Source: Scilla litardierei (taxonomy: Eukaryota > Streptophyta > Magnoliopsida > Asparagales > Asparagaceae). Taken from it: 64,000 nt of DNA. The stretch's first letter is position 1. Each line of letters begins with the position of its first letter. The translations under genes and the position numbers were made by a program. Location of the stretch: contig CM061130.1 of assembly GCA_030789695.1 (NCBI GenBank), positions 10,345,860 to 10,409,859 of the forward strand, in the 5' to 3' direction. The notes under the pieces were generated by a model. That model was given only the letters and a program-made list of their open reading frames with translations. It made no database searches and had not been told where the DNA came from. Shown in pieces: positions 34,312 through 44,657 of this stretch.

Positions 34312-34684
34312 GTTAGCTATAGACCGGCAACAGCGCGAGAGCGTGAGCTAGGTTTTACATTCAGTTGCAACTAGTTCATCCGAAATTCTACCCTAGCAAT
34401 GTTGATACCAATGAATCATATTGACGAGATACGGTGAGTGGCGGGGATTCCCCATTCCCTGGGCGTCTTTATTTGATTTGATATCTTCATACTTTGTCTG
34501 ACGATTGTGACAGGATCGCCAAAGGCAAATTCCCTCTTTTCTGTTCTTAATAGCCAGGTTGTTCGGAGCAAGCACTTTCATTCGTCCTCCCTGTGTTTGA
34601 TAACCCGCTCGCCGCTACACCGTGCGCTTGCAGTAAAACTACACGGTCGCACTTTTGGGTTACATTCCGGAGCGATCAAGTTTT

Positions 34685-34700
34685 TGGCGCCGTTGCCGGG
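34685..34700 (+). promoter_or_regulatory. Primer binding site, tRNA-Asp type
   Basis: TGGCGCCGTTGCCGGG lies seven bases after the LTR end and matches the complement of the plant tRNA-Asp(GTC) 3' end. This primer site is common in the Athila lineage. Confidence 0.85.
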
Positions 34701-34822
34701 AAGGCGATAGTGTTTGATCTTATCACCCTAACTATTTCTTCTTTTGTTTTTATCTATTTATTTTTTTTATCTAACCCTTCCACTGTGCTAATCATTTCTT
34801 TGAAACTCTGTTTTCTCATTGC

Positions 34823-37585
34823 ATGTACACGAGATCCACGGCGGACCCTGAAGCTATATTATTTGATCCCGAGATCGAACGTACCGTGCGGAGAATTAGA
34901 GCAGAGAGGAGACAAAATCCGGAAGGGAGGTATATGACCAACCCGGAAACTGCGGAACAATTGGCGGCAAGGATGGCGAGGATTATTTCTATTCGCGATA
35001 GGCTCCGGCCTAAGACCTCTTCTACGACCTCATCCATTGCCATGCCGGAGTTGGCGGCCGACAAGAACTTTGAGCTGAAGACTGGACTAGTGGTTCTGAT
35101 GCTGCAGGATCCATTTCATGGGAACGCCCATGAAAATCCTCACTATCACATCCAGCTATTTTTGTCGAAGTGCGCCACATTTCAGATGCCGGGCGTCACC
35201 CTAGATGCCATCAGACTGCGCCTCTTCCCATTCACATTAAAGGACAAAGCTCTTTACTGGTTGAGGACGCAAGCTGACAGAGTCTTTACCTATTGGGATG
35301 AGTTGGCAAGTGCGTTCATTGACAAGTTCTATCCGCCCTCCAAGACGGTAAAGATTAGGAGTGCTCTTATGTCCTTCAAGCAAGGACCTCAAGAGACACT
35401 CTATGAGGCTTGGGAGCGTTTCAAAGATCTGCAGCATCAATGCCCCCATCATAGCATCGAAGATTGGGAGCTAGTTCATAGCTTCTACAATGGTCTCCAA
35501 CCGGGGACCAAGCAAATTATTGATGCCGCGGCAAATGGTGCTATCCTATCAAAGACTCCCGACGAAGCTACGGCCCTAATTGAGGAGATGGCCTCAAATA
35601 ATCAACAATGTGGAGATGAGCGAGGACACTCTACGTCCTCCTTGAAGCCATCTAGCATTTATGAGGCAAAGGCCGTAGCGGAGCTGACAAACAAGTTCGA
35701 TTCTCTTCATAAAGTGGTGGAGAGATTGGAGAAGTATATCACGGAGCCCCAAGGAACCCCTTCCACCTCCTCACTGACGAATCAAATGTGTGATTGGCAA
35801 GACCAATCTCAAGCTACATATTTGGGGGGAGAACAAGGAGAGGGATCTTTGGAGCAAATCCAATACGTAGCGGGGAATCAAGGATATTGGGCCAATCCGG
35901 CCACTAGAAACCATCCCGGTTTCTCATATGTAAACAATGATGGAGCGTTGAACCCACCGCAACAACTACCTCAACAAGCTCGACCACCACCACAACAACA
36001 ACACTATCCACCGAGGGGGCCTCCGCAACAAAATTTCCCACCAAAGCAACAAGTTCCACCCGATAGGCCGCCCTGATACAATCAAGGGTGGAGAAATCAA
36101 AACCCTCCACAAGCTCAACAACGATCCGACTTCGAAGCTAGAGTGGAGGAGTTTATGGTCGAGTAAAAGAAGGTCAATGCTTCCTTGAAGGCGGGCCAAG
36201 ACTCCCTTACAACCGTTGTAGCTCAAATCTCGGAGCAATTGGCGTTGCTCAATCGAAATACTCAACAATTGCCGGCTCAACCCGAGCAAACCCCACGGGG
36301 CAACACCGGCCACATCAATGCCGTGGTTGCCGTTACAACTAGAGGCGGGAAGGATACCACCCCGCCATGATTCCTACCGAGGAGCCCGTGGAGGAGAGTG
36401 TAGAGCCAATTGAGCCGGTAGTTGAAGTTGAGAGGGAGAAAGAGCCGAAAGAAAAGGAGAAATCTAGAGCGGAGCAATTGATTGAAGAGAGGCGCTTTAT
36501 GCCACCGGTCGCATTCCCCCAGAGGCTTGCTAGAGCAAAAATGGAGAAAAGGCTAGCAAAGTTTCTCGAGTATCTGAGAGGGGTTAGCCTCAACATTCCT
36601 TTCCTCGACGCCATCGTGGAAATCCCGACATACGCTAAATTTTTAAATGATTTGATTTCGGGGAGAAAGAGGAAGGAAAAAATTATGCTCGCCGAGGAGG
36701 GCTCTTGGTTCACCAAGAGAGAGAAGGAGCCGGCTAAATTCAAAGACCCGGGGAGTTTTCGAATTCCTTGCACCTTGGGAGGCGTCCCTCTACAAAAGGC
36801 ATTGGTGGACTTCGGGGCTAGTGTTAGCCTCATGCATCTCTCTATGTTTCAAAGGCTAAACACCGGGACAAAATTGAAGCCTACCGACATGCGGATACAA
36901 CTAGCCGATGGGCGGATCACAAGGCCGGTAGGGATTGCAGAGGATATTCCGCTACAAGTCCTGGGGGGGCATATGCTTGCCATGCGACTTCGTGATTATG
37001 GATGTTAAGGAGGAGGGAGATACGTCGTTAATACTTGGACGACCGTTCCTCGCCACCGCCAGTGTCATCGTCGACGTACGAGAAGGAACCCTAACATTGA
37101 ATGTCGACAACATCGAGGTGGAGCTTCATATTCCTAAGGCAATGAAACACATGCCTTACCACGAGGAGCTGGACTATATGGACCTCCTTGACGAGGTTAT
37201 TGAGGAGGCGATCCCTCACTCCATCGCCGCTCTATTCAATGAAGATTTTGAGGAAGGCCCGGATTTGGACCAAGAAGAGAAGACAAATGAATCCCCCGAC
37301 TTCTCCACTGAAATTGATGAAGGCGACGCTGATGTCGCAAGGATTCGAGAGCTTTGCAAGCTCTCAAAATCGAAGTCTCCGAAGAAAGCTCCGCCGATAC
37401 GGAAATCGGTGTCACCGGTGAAGCCGAGGACCGGAGCAAGCGCTAGCTTGGGGGAGCCACCTCCCACCACTATTCGAGACGAGAGACCACCGAGGGAGAA
37501 CACGCCGCCGCAACTTCCGAATCCAAGCGTTCTCCCCGGAAAATTTGACGGGTGCATCTCATATGCACCAAACATCCCGCGTTAA
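34823..37585 (+). pseudogene. gag-pro: gag and aspartic protease of the Athila-like element, broken
   Basis: The gag frame opens at ATG 34823. It has the retrotransposon gag domain (KDKALYWLRTQADRVFTYWD near residue 140; YEAWERFKDLQHQCPHH near 195) and a Pro/Gln-rich stretch. Stops in this frame come at 36074-36076, at about 36164-36166 and at 36368-36370. Near 36350 the frame shifts by one at a C-run. The protease core then reads KALVDFGASVSLMHLS (about 36797), with the DxGAS active-site motif. A second shift at the seven-G run 36962-36968 returns to the first frame, which carries SLILGRPFLATASV and ends at 37583-37585. Both shifts are at homopolymers, as expected of slippage. Normal length after the protease would include RT and integrase, which are absent. 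Confidence 0.88.
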
Positions 37586-37914
37586 TTGAAAATCATAGGG
37601 GGTCGAGCTCACGACCTTAAACGAGTGCTTGTCGGGAGGCAACCCGACGGTTATAGCTTTATTTTTACTTTTCTTTTATTTTTGATTTAGAAATTTTTAG
37701 TGTTTTGAGTCGTTCGCCCAAAAATTTCGTGATAACGGGTCCTATTTTTCCTGACAGGAGAGGAGAACGAGGTACCCATCATTTGGAAGATGAACAAGGC
37801 GACGAGGATCGCCCCAGGAAGGCGCTCGATGTTTAGGAGGAAGATGAGATCGACTGGAGGAAGAAAAACAGAGTTTAGAGCCCAAACGAAGACAAACAGC
37901 AGAAAACAGGGTTC
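37586..37914 (+). other. Post-pol segment joined directly to protease
   Basis: The stretch begins GGGGGTCGAGCTCACGACC and includes GTCGGGAGGCAACCCGAC (about 37632-37649), a short hairpin typical of the region after pol in Athila elements. Finding it only ~50 bases after the protease frame marks the internal deletion. A T-rich stretch follows. No gene is present. Confidence 0.65.
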
Positions 37915-38260
37915 ACTCGGCCGAGTATACTAGTCACTCGGCCGAGCACACAAGTTCGTCCGGCCGAGCCGCTCACGAACGAGGGAAGTCTGCTGTACCC
38001 AACTCTCTGTTTCTTTTCTTGATTTCAGTATAACTGCTACTCGGTCGAGTATATATATTCACTCAGCCGAGTAAAACTCATACGCTCCTAGGGCGAGTCT
38101 TGCCGAGTATCTTGATCCACTCGACCGAATGGACTTACTCCACTCGGCCGAGGGTGGCAAGGCCACTCGGCCGAAGCGTAGCGGGGAGGAATTTTTCCTT
38201 TAAGTTCACTCGGCCGAGCGACCCAGTCACTCGGCCGAGTCGTAACTTTTACTATAAAAA
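37915..38260 (+). promoter_or_regulatory. Internal promoter: palindrome array plus TATA box
   Basis: About ten CTCGGCCGAG copies and variants (37916-38241) recur here, the same motif as in the LTR. They end eight bases before ACTATAAAAAGG, with TATAAAAA at 38253-38260. A GC-rich leader follows. The arrangement of array, TATA box, leader and ORF repeats that of the LTR and suggests separate transcription of the extra ORF. Confidence 0.65.
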
Positions 38261-38457
38261 GGGGCGGGGGTCGGGCGCATTTTTCGAAGCGAGTTAAAAT
38301 TCTCAGCGCCCGACCTTTCGCATTCCCAGCGCCCGAATCCCCCCTTTGCTCGCCCGATCGCTCGCCCCACACCGCCGCTCGGCCACCCTTCGCCGGCCGA
38401 GCCGCCGCCGCCCCTCGCCCGAGTCGCCGCCGCCGGCCACGCCTCCGGCCACCTCCG

Positions 38458-38619
38458 GTAACGCCGATTTTCGCCTATTTCTCCTCTTTTGTGTATTTTT
38501 CGACGATCCATGTGTTAAACGAACCCCAAACCCAAATTAATTTCAATTTCTATCTATTATACCCCTAATGCCCAATACGTTTTGAATATTACTCGCTGAT
38601 ATCTCTGTTTCATGCGCAG
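38458..38619 (+). other. Possible leader intron of the extra ORF
   Basis: CCG|GTAACG at 38457/38458 and TTCATGCGCAG|GT at 38619/38620 have plant donor and acceptor form. The 162-base interval is AT-rich inside a GC-rich leader, as plant introns are. No transcript evidence is available from sequence alone. Confidence 0.45.
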
Positions 38620-38798
38620 GTTATATTTGGGAGCTTAGGGGAGCCCAGGGGAGCTTCCAGGGACTGTTTTGGGCTACGTGGAGGCGGCATCTTCGCACGC
38701 TTCCATAGCTTTGCTCTCACGGCGTGTCGTGGTATATTCTTTCCTTTATTTTATGCACGCCGCATTTTTATTGGTTTTGGTGAGCTCTCGGGGCCCAT

Positions 38799-40898
38799 AT
38801 GCCGCCCCGGACACGGCCGCGGTCGAGGAGAGCTTCCGCCAAGAGGAAGCGGTCGGATGATGCCGGCCCCTCCCATGAGTTGGAGGACTCCCCTCCGCCT
38901 CCTCCACCACACCCAGCACGGCCTGCAGGCCCCGCACACCCCGCACAGCCTGCAGAGCCCGCACAGCCCGTACCACCGCCACCGGCTCCACTTGTCGGGC
39001 CGCTCAGGATTACGTTCCGAGACGACGCACACCACGTTGTCTTCGAGCGCATTTCCCAGTGCTCGATCATACCCTCCAGGTTCGCACACCTTGCTGACCT
39101 AGGACGCCTGGGGGTACTCGAGGGGATGCTCACGTTGTACGACAACGTGGGCTGGCGAGATTTCTTCCAGGTGTCGGCGGACACGTTTATCCGTCCAACA
39201 CTTGAGGTTCTTAGTTCGATCGCCCGGACCGACGAGGGATGCTCATTTCGGTTCATGGACCGAGAGTGCCAGGTCACTCTTAGTATGATGAGAGCCTTCT
39301 TCTCGTGGCCCGATGTCCCCCGGGGCCGACCGTGGTACGCCCCCACCCACATTCCCCCACCTTCCTTTGATGCCGGCGCCTTCTGGGCCCGGATCACGGG
39401 TCTTCACGCTGCCTTTGACCCTAGTAGGGCCAAGGCCTCGGCCATTGTCCATCCCTGCCTCCGCATAGCCCAGCGCCTTATGGCGACTACCTTTTTAGCG
39501 AGATATGAGCCGGGTACGATGTCCACGCCGGAGCTCTATATGCTCTACGCGATGACACGCCCCAGAGCTCTATCTAGGGAGGGCGATGAGTTGGTCCCCG
39601 CCGTCGTGATTGATGTCGCTGCCTGGTTTTTGGACCGCATCATCGTATCGGTGGGCGCTCGCTCACCGATATGCTGCGGCGGTCTGATCACCCTGTTCGC
39701 CCTTATGACCGGCGAGGACTTTCCAGATGACCTGCGACGAGCACCGGGCCCCACTTCACTGTCCATAGATGTTATGGCCCGGATGAAGATGCTTCGTCCG
39801 CACGGTGAGCGACACTGGGTCTGGCTGCACGGCCCCTACGGTGCCGATTACATGATTCTTCCGAGCCCAGCTCGGACTCAGATTGCACCGGCCCAGGTGG
39901 ACTGGCTCCTGGTGATGGATCTTCTGATCCTTGCCGCATACGTGCTCGAGGCCGAGGAGGCCGAGCAGGCCCACGCTGCCCACGCTGCACCCGCAGACCC
40001 TGTCGCACCTGCTGAGCCCGCTGCCCCTGTTGACCCCGTGGCCCCTCAACCTATCCCTGATATTTCTGCTGCTCCCGACACCTCTGTCCACACTTCTGTC
40101 GGTGTCGGGAGTACCCTCGCTGAGCCCACCTCCACTGCTTCCACGCCTACGACCACTTCCACTACCTCCACGCCCACCTCCACTGCTGGCCCTCTGTCTG
40201 TCGAGCCCGTTTCCTCTGCCCTACCCGAGCGCCCGCCGACTATAGTTGAGTACGGAGAGCCCTCTTTTGCCGCCACCGTAGAGACCCTGGTCTCCACCTC
40301 TGTCTCCACCGCTGCTGTATTCTCTGAGAGTGTCGTGGCGTCTGTCCACACGTCTGTGTCACCGACCTCTCTGGCCGCCTCGTTGCCACTTTTGTACTCC
40401 TCTTTCGTTGCTGCTGCCTCCACTTCTCACCAGCCGGTGCCCCGGCCTCGCACTGAGGCCAGGCCCACACTTGCGAGCGCAGCACCTTTCGTACACTTAC
40501 CTGCTGAGCCCATCACCTACGCCACCAGAGTACGCCAGCCCCGCCCTACACAGCACATACCGATGCGTCCCTCTGCACCACCTCCCCCCGACACTGTACT
40601 TCAGAGCATTCGTGCTCTCGAGGGGGCGGTGAGTGGCCTCAGAGGCGACCTTAGGACCCTGTCCTCCACCGTCTCCGCGATGGCTGGCCGCTTCGACCTG
40701 CTCCCGCATATTCACTACTGCCTTACCCAGGTCCTGGAGCGGCTCCCCCGCGTACCCACACCCACCCAGCAGGTTCCCACCCCCACTCCTACACACACCC
40801 AGCCTGCTTCCACTTCCACTCCCACACCCGCTCAGCAGCCTGTCCCACCACCACCACCTCCGCCTCAGGACGGAGACGGCGCATCCCCACCTTCTTAG
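38799..40898 (+). CDS. Athila ORF1-like / 'env-like' protein, uninterrupted
   Basis: The ORF is 699 codons with no stop or frameshift, ATG at 38799 and stop TAG at 40896-40898. Residues 4-20 are Arg/Lys-rich (RPRSRRASAKRKRS), a nuclear-localisation-like segment. Residues ~25-65 are Pro/Ala repeats. Residues ~66-385 form the globular block with FIRPTLEVLSSI and FRFMDRECQVTLSMMRAFF, a pattern I associate with the Athila ORF-1 family. About 390-560 is Ser/Thr/Pro/Ala-rich, 600-630 could form a short coiled coil, and the tail is poly-Pro. I see no signal peptide or clear membrane anchor, so an envelope function is doubtful. An out-of-frame upstream ATG at 38752 overlaps the start. Codon use is very GC-rich compared with gag. 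Confidence 0.8.
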   Translation: MPPRTRPRSRRASAKRKRSDDAGPSHELEDSPPPPPPHPARPAGPAHPAQPAEPAQPVPPPPAPLVGPLRITFRDDAHHVVFERISQCSIIPSRFAHLADLGRLGVLEGMLTLYDNVGWRDFFQVSADTFIRPTLEVLSSIARTDEGCSFRFMDRECQVTLSMMRAFFSWPDVPRGRPWYAPTHIPPPSFDAGAFWARITGLHAAFDPSRAKASAIVHPCLRIAQRLMATTFLARYEPGTMSTPELYMLYAMTRPRALSREGDELVPAVVIDVAAWFLDRIIVSVGARSPICCGGLITLFALMTGEDFPDDLRRAPGPTSLSIDVMARMKMLRPHGERHWVWLHGPYGADYMILPSPARTQIAPAQVDWLLVMDLLILAAYVLEAEEAEQAHAAHAAPADPVAPAEPAAPVDPVAPQPIPDISAAPDTSVHTSVGVGSTLAEPTSTASTPTTTSTTSTPTSTAGPLSVEPVSSALPERPPTIVEYGEPSFAATVETLVSTSVSTAAVFSESVVASVHTSVSPTSLAASLPLLYSSFVAAASTSHQPVPRPRTEARPTLASAAPFVHLPAEPITYATRVRQPRPTQHIPMRPSAPPPPDTVLQSIRALEGAVSGLRGDLRTLSSTVSAMAGRFDLLPHIHYCLTQVLERLPRVPTPTQQVPTPTPTHTQPASTSTPTPAQQPVPPPPPPPQDGDGASPPS

Positions 40899-42833
40899 GC
40901 ACCCTTGATGCCATCGATTCTTTCTGTCGTTGTGATGCCCGTCTCTGCTGGGTCCTGTTGGATTTTGGCCACCCCACCCTCCCCTCACTGTTTTGGGTAC
41001 ACATCTTCTTTATATATCTTTATTTATCTTTTGTGGGAGTGAGGGAGAGTTTTTGGTGTCACACCTTTATATCTGTATCACTCCTATATCTGCATGCATC
41101 ATGTCCGCATCATATTTTTCATTTTTTTTATTTTCTTTTTTCCTCATGCATGCATCCTCACTTACCCCTCACATTACTTGTCTCTCGGTGTGCCACACTT
41201 CGCACATTGAGGACACTGTGCCATTTAGCGTGGTGGAGTGAGTTCTCACGTTCTTTTCGATTTTCCACCTTTGTTTTTAGTTTTTTCACGCCATTTTCCG
41301 CTTTTGCACTCATTTTCATCATTTTTTTCTTTTATTTTACCATGCATCACGTTTTCCTTATTTTCTTTGTGTGCTGCATTGTAAATAGTTTTATTTTCCC
41401 TCTTTATCTTTATTTCTTTTTCATCTCATGCTAGAGATGACTTTTCTATGATGATGATTACGTGGCGTTAGCTTTCTCTATATATGCATGCTATATTTGT
41501 CATGTCTTAGATTTTATTTCTGATATCATATGCTATGATTTCCTTGCATTTAGAGATAGTAACCCACACTTTTTCCGCATGAAAATGGATGAAATTTTAT
41601 TATTAGCTGAGTCTGAATACTCATATGTATGCTATCGCAGAAAACACACCAAGATTCACGCATTGAATGCTTATATCTGGAGTACCGTTTTCTTTTCCTA
41701 TATCACTTCTATATGCATGATTTGTACATTTCACTTCAGGATGATTGAATGATGTTAGCTATGATGAATCTGGATTAGTTAGCTTTTTTGTGATCGAAAC
41801 TGAGTAGATTAGATTACCCTGCTGAAGTTGTCGTGCACGTCCTATAGAGTGAACTGAGAGACATATTTATTTCTTTCTCCACATATCTTGAATATCATTT
41901 CTCTATTTTAAAATCATTGGTGAATCTCCCCTTAAGCGATTCTATTATATGGCATTTCCCCCGCTATTAATTCCTAGCTCCAAACTCCCCAAAACAAAGA
42001 AAAAGAAAAAAATTCTTGTATATCCTTATTTCTCTTTGATTTGGGATCATTGTGTATATATGTTGTTTGAAAAAAAAGAGAAAAAAAGAGAAAAAGAGAA
42101 AAAAAAAGAAAAGAAAAGAGAAAAGAATCTCAATAAACGATCCCATCTCATGTTCTCTCTTTCTTCTCTCTTTTTGTTTTTATTTTTATTACTTTTGGAG
42201 CTTCATAAAAATGGGGATGTAAATATTGTTTTTTATGCCACCACGCTTATAGATAAGCTTGGGGGAGAGAATCCAATGATGTGTGAGAGAGTGACTACTT
42301 GACGTTGCACGACAACCTAGGCTAAGTAATATTCTATACTCGGTGAGATTATTTTTAGCTTTACGAAGTCCAGAAATCTATGCCTAACACCCATTTCATG
42401 AAATCCATACTTTTCTATTCTTTCTATTCTATTGCGTGATATTCTTATACTCCTCATAGAAAGCATTCAATTGAAAAGTGTGTGATCTGCGAAATTGTAT
42501 ACCGCTTTAAATGATTCAGACGAAGTTAATTCTAAAATTATTCCGTTTTTCATGATTATATCGTTATTCGTGGGTTTTCTATTTCTATTCGCACCAATAT
42601 ATTATGATATCGAAATAAAATTCTTTGACATGTGTTTTACATTCGGTGCATGCTATATGATTGAGCGAAACCCACGTCCTGAGAAAATGATCTAGCAGCT
42701 TCACTCTTCACTTTCTTCTTTCTTCTTCGTTTTTAGTTTTCCATTTTTTCGCCGTTTTCGTTTTCGAAATCCACCGTGTTCGCCTTTTACTTATCTTCCT
42801 CGAGGACGAGTAAGAGGTAAGCTTGGGGGATTT
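40899..42833 (+). other. 3' non-coding region of the Athila-like element
   Basis: There is no gene in 1.9 kb. The first 500 bases are pyrimidine-rich. An A/G purine tract lies at 42068-42128. TAAGCTTGGGGGAGAG at about 42250-42266 looks like an extra purine tract, and TAAGCTTGGGGGAT at 42818-42831, directly before the LTR, is the likely polypurine tract. Confidence 0.75.
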
Positions 42834-44657
42834 TGATCACTCCTTATTTTACACTTTTTTCCGCATGTTTGCATGCCATTTAGATCGCTCAAATCATGTT
42901 TTTCATGATATATCGACGATATTGCGATGCTTTTCACGATTTGTTGTTTTTGTCGCATTTCAGGTGATTTGGAGCGATTTGGAGTGATCTCGAGATACGC
43001 CTACTCCAGAGTGTCACTGACGACCTCCCCGAGGGGTATTTTGCCATTGGAGAGGAGCGGAAGAAGAAAGAACGTCGCAAGAGCGACGAGGAGGCCAAAA
43101 CAAGCTGTTTGGGCATTTTTGGTGTCTCACTCGGCCGAGTGAAGGAGTCACTCGGCCGACCAGCGAGACACCGCTCGGCCGACCAGATCGGACACGTTTT
43201 ATATGTGCACTCGGCCAAGCGACGGAAGCCACACCGGCCGAGTGACGAGACCCCGTCCACCCGAGTGGCACTCAGACGAAGCCCATCAAAAATCGCCAAC
43301 TTACTGTTTTTCGTCTGCCTGAGCTTCAGAAGACCCACTCGGCCGAGTGGAAAATGCCGACCGCCCGAGTGTATAGAAGCCATCGACCGAGTGACGTCAA
43401 CTCACTCGGCCGAGCGACTCCCGAAGTGAAGACCCCCGAAGACCCAGACTTACTGGAAATTTACAGGGTTTGTCACTCGGCCGAGAGACCTTTGTCACTC
43501 GGCCGAGTGCGACGCGCTGCCTGTAGCGAAAATTGCGATTTTCAGGCTGCGCAGGGGCATTTTGGTCACAGTTTTTTGGACGATTTTGGGGGGTATTTAA
43601 CCCCAGTTTTTGACCTAGGTTAGAGAGCTTTTCTCTTTACTTTTTGCAGCTTTTTAGATTAAACTTTTAGCTTTAGTTTTTTGTGATTGGAGAGGAGAGG
43701 AAAGTTGGTTTTTGTTTGATTTTTGGAAGAACTCTATTGGTTTGTCTCCCTCTCCATTAAAAATACTATTTTTATTGATTATTTGAATATTGTGATGAAT
43801 TCTCTTGTTAATTCCATTGATTATTTTTGTATTTGTGCTATGAATTGTGAGTAGTCCTTACGTCTTGGGGCGTAGGGATAAACCCTACGAGCCCAATTTC
43901 TGATTTGTGATGACTTGGTAGAAAAATTGCTAGAATTGCTATTAGGGTTAGATTGGGATCGATTTACTACGGATAGCTAGGTATTCATATCGATTGGGAT
44001 TTGTAAGAGATTGGATCCCAATTTGATAGGAAACCCTAGAAATCCGAATTGGGTTGAAATCGAGTTTCCGTAGTATCGGTTTGCAAGAGATTGGACCGAT
44101 ACTAGGGTTTCCGGTTGCAATTCCATGCTGATACCCGTTTGCAAGAGATTGGGCGGGTAGGAACTATCCCAACCTAGTTCGTGGCCCGAGTTTGCACTAG
44201 AGTGGGCTCGGGGCACGATTGAACGATGATGTTGATCCTAATGCTAGCTTGCCTAGGCTAGGGTTTGCAAGAGATTGGATCCAACCCTAGGTTAGCTATA
44301 GACCGGCAACAGCGCGAGAGCGTGAGCTAGGTTCTACATTCAGTTGCAACTAGTTCATCCGAAATTCTACCCTAGCGATTTTGATACCAATGAATCACAT
44401 TGACGAGATACGGTGAGTAGCGGGGATTTCCCATTCCCTAAGCGTCTTTATTTGATTTGATATCTTCGTACTTTGTCTGACGATTGTGACAGGATCGCCA
44501 AAGGCAAATTCCATCTTTCCCGTTCTTAATAGCCAGGTTGTTACGAGAAGACACCGTCATTCGTCCTCCCTGTGTTCGATAACCTGCTCGCCGCTACACC
44601 GTGCGCTTGCGGTAAAACTACACGGTCGCACTTTAGGGTTACATTCCGGAGCAATCA
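42834..44657 (+). repeat. 3' LTR of the Athila-like element
   Basis: It is 1824 bp, starts TGATCACTCC and ends GGAGCAATCA. It carries the same palindrome array (about 43130-43513), TATA-like box (43594-43600) and five stem-loops (about 43989-44291) as the 5' LTR. Compared with 32865-34678, several CTCGGCCGAG sites differ by single G/A or C/T changes. Confidence 0.93.

Larger units (their letters stand above)
32865..34678 (+). repeat. 5' LTR of the Athila-like element
   Basis: It is 1814 bp and pairs with 42834-44657. Its ends form TGATC/GATCA. In order it holds a palindrome array (33150-33535), a TATA-like TATTTAA (33616-33622), five stem-loops with a shared loop (34009-34311) and the terminal GGGTTACATTCCGGAGCGAT. 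In about 400 bases of the array I count roughly 16 differences from the 3' copy, many of them C/T or G/A changes at CG sites. Confidence 0.93.
32865..44657 (+). mobile_element. Athila-like Ty3/gypsy element, non-autonomous, with perfect TSD
   Basis: The LTRs run TGATCACTCC to GATCA/AATCA. The target duplication GCATG is perfect (32860-32864 and 44658-44662). Inside are a tRNA-Asp-type primer site, gag and aspartic protease, then a direct jump to the segment that in Athila elements follows pol. An internal promoter region and a 699-codon extra ORF come next. No reverse transcriptase, RNase H or integrase motif occurs in any frame, so the element must have moved with enzymes supplied by a relative. 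Confidence 0.93.

Noticed and set aside
38768..39397. Minus-strand and alternative-frame ORFs inside the 699-codon ORF (38746-40988)
   Set aside because: GC-rich sequence gives few stops in any frame. Only the plus frame from 38799 shows recognisable family features and element context.
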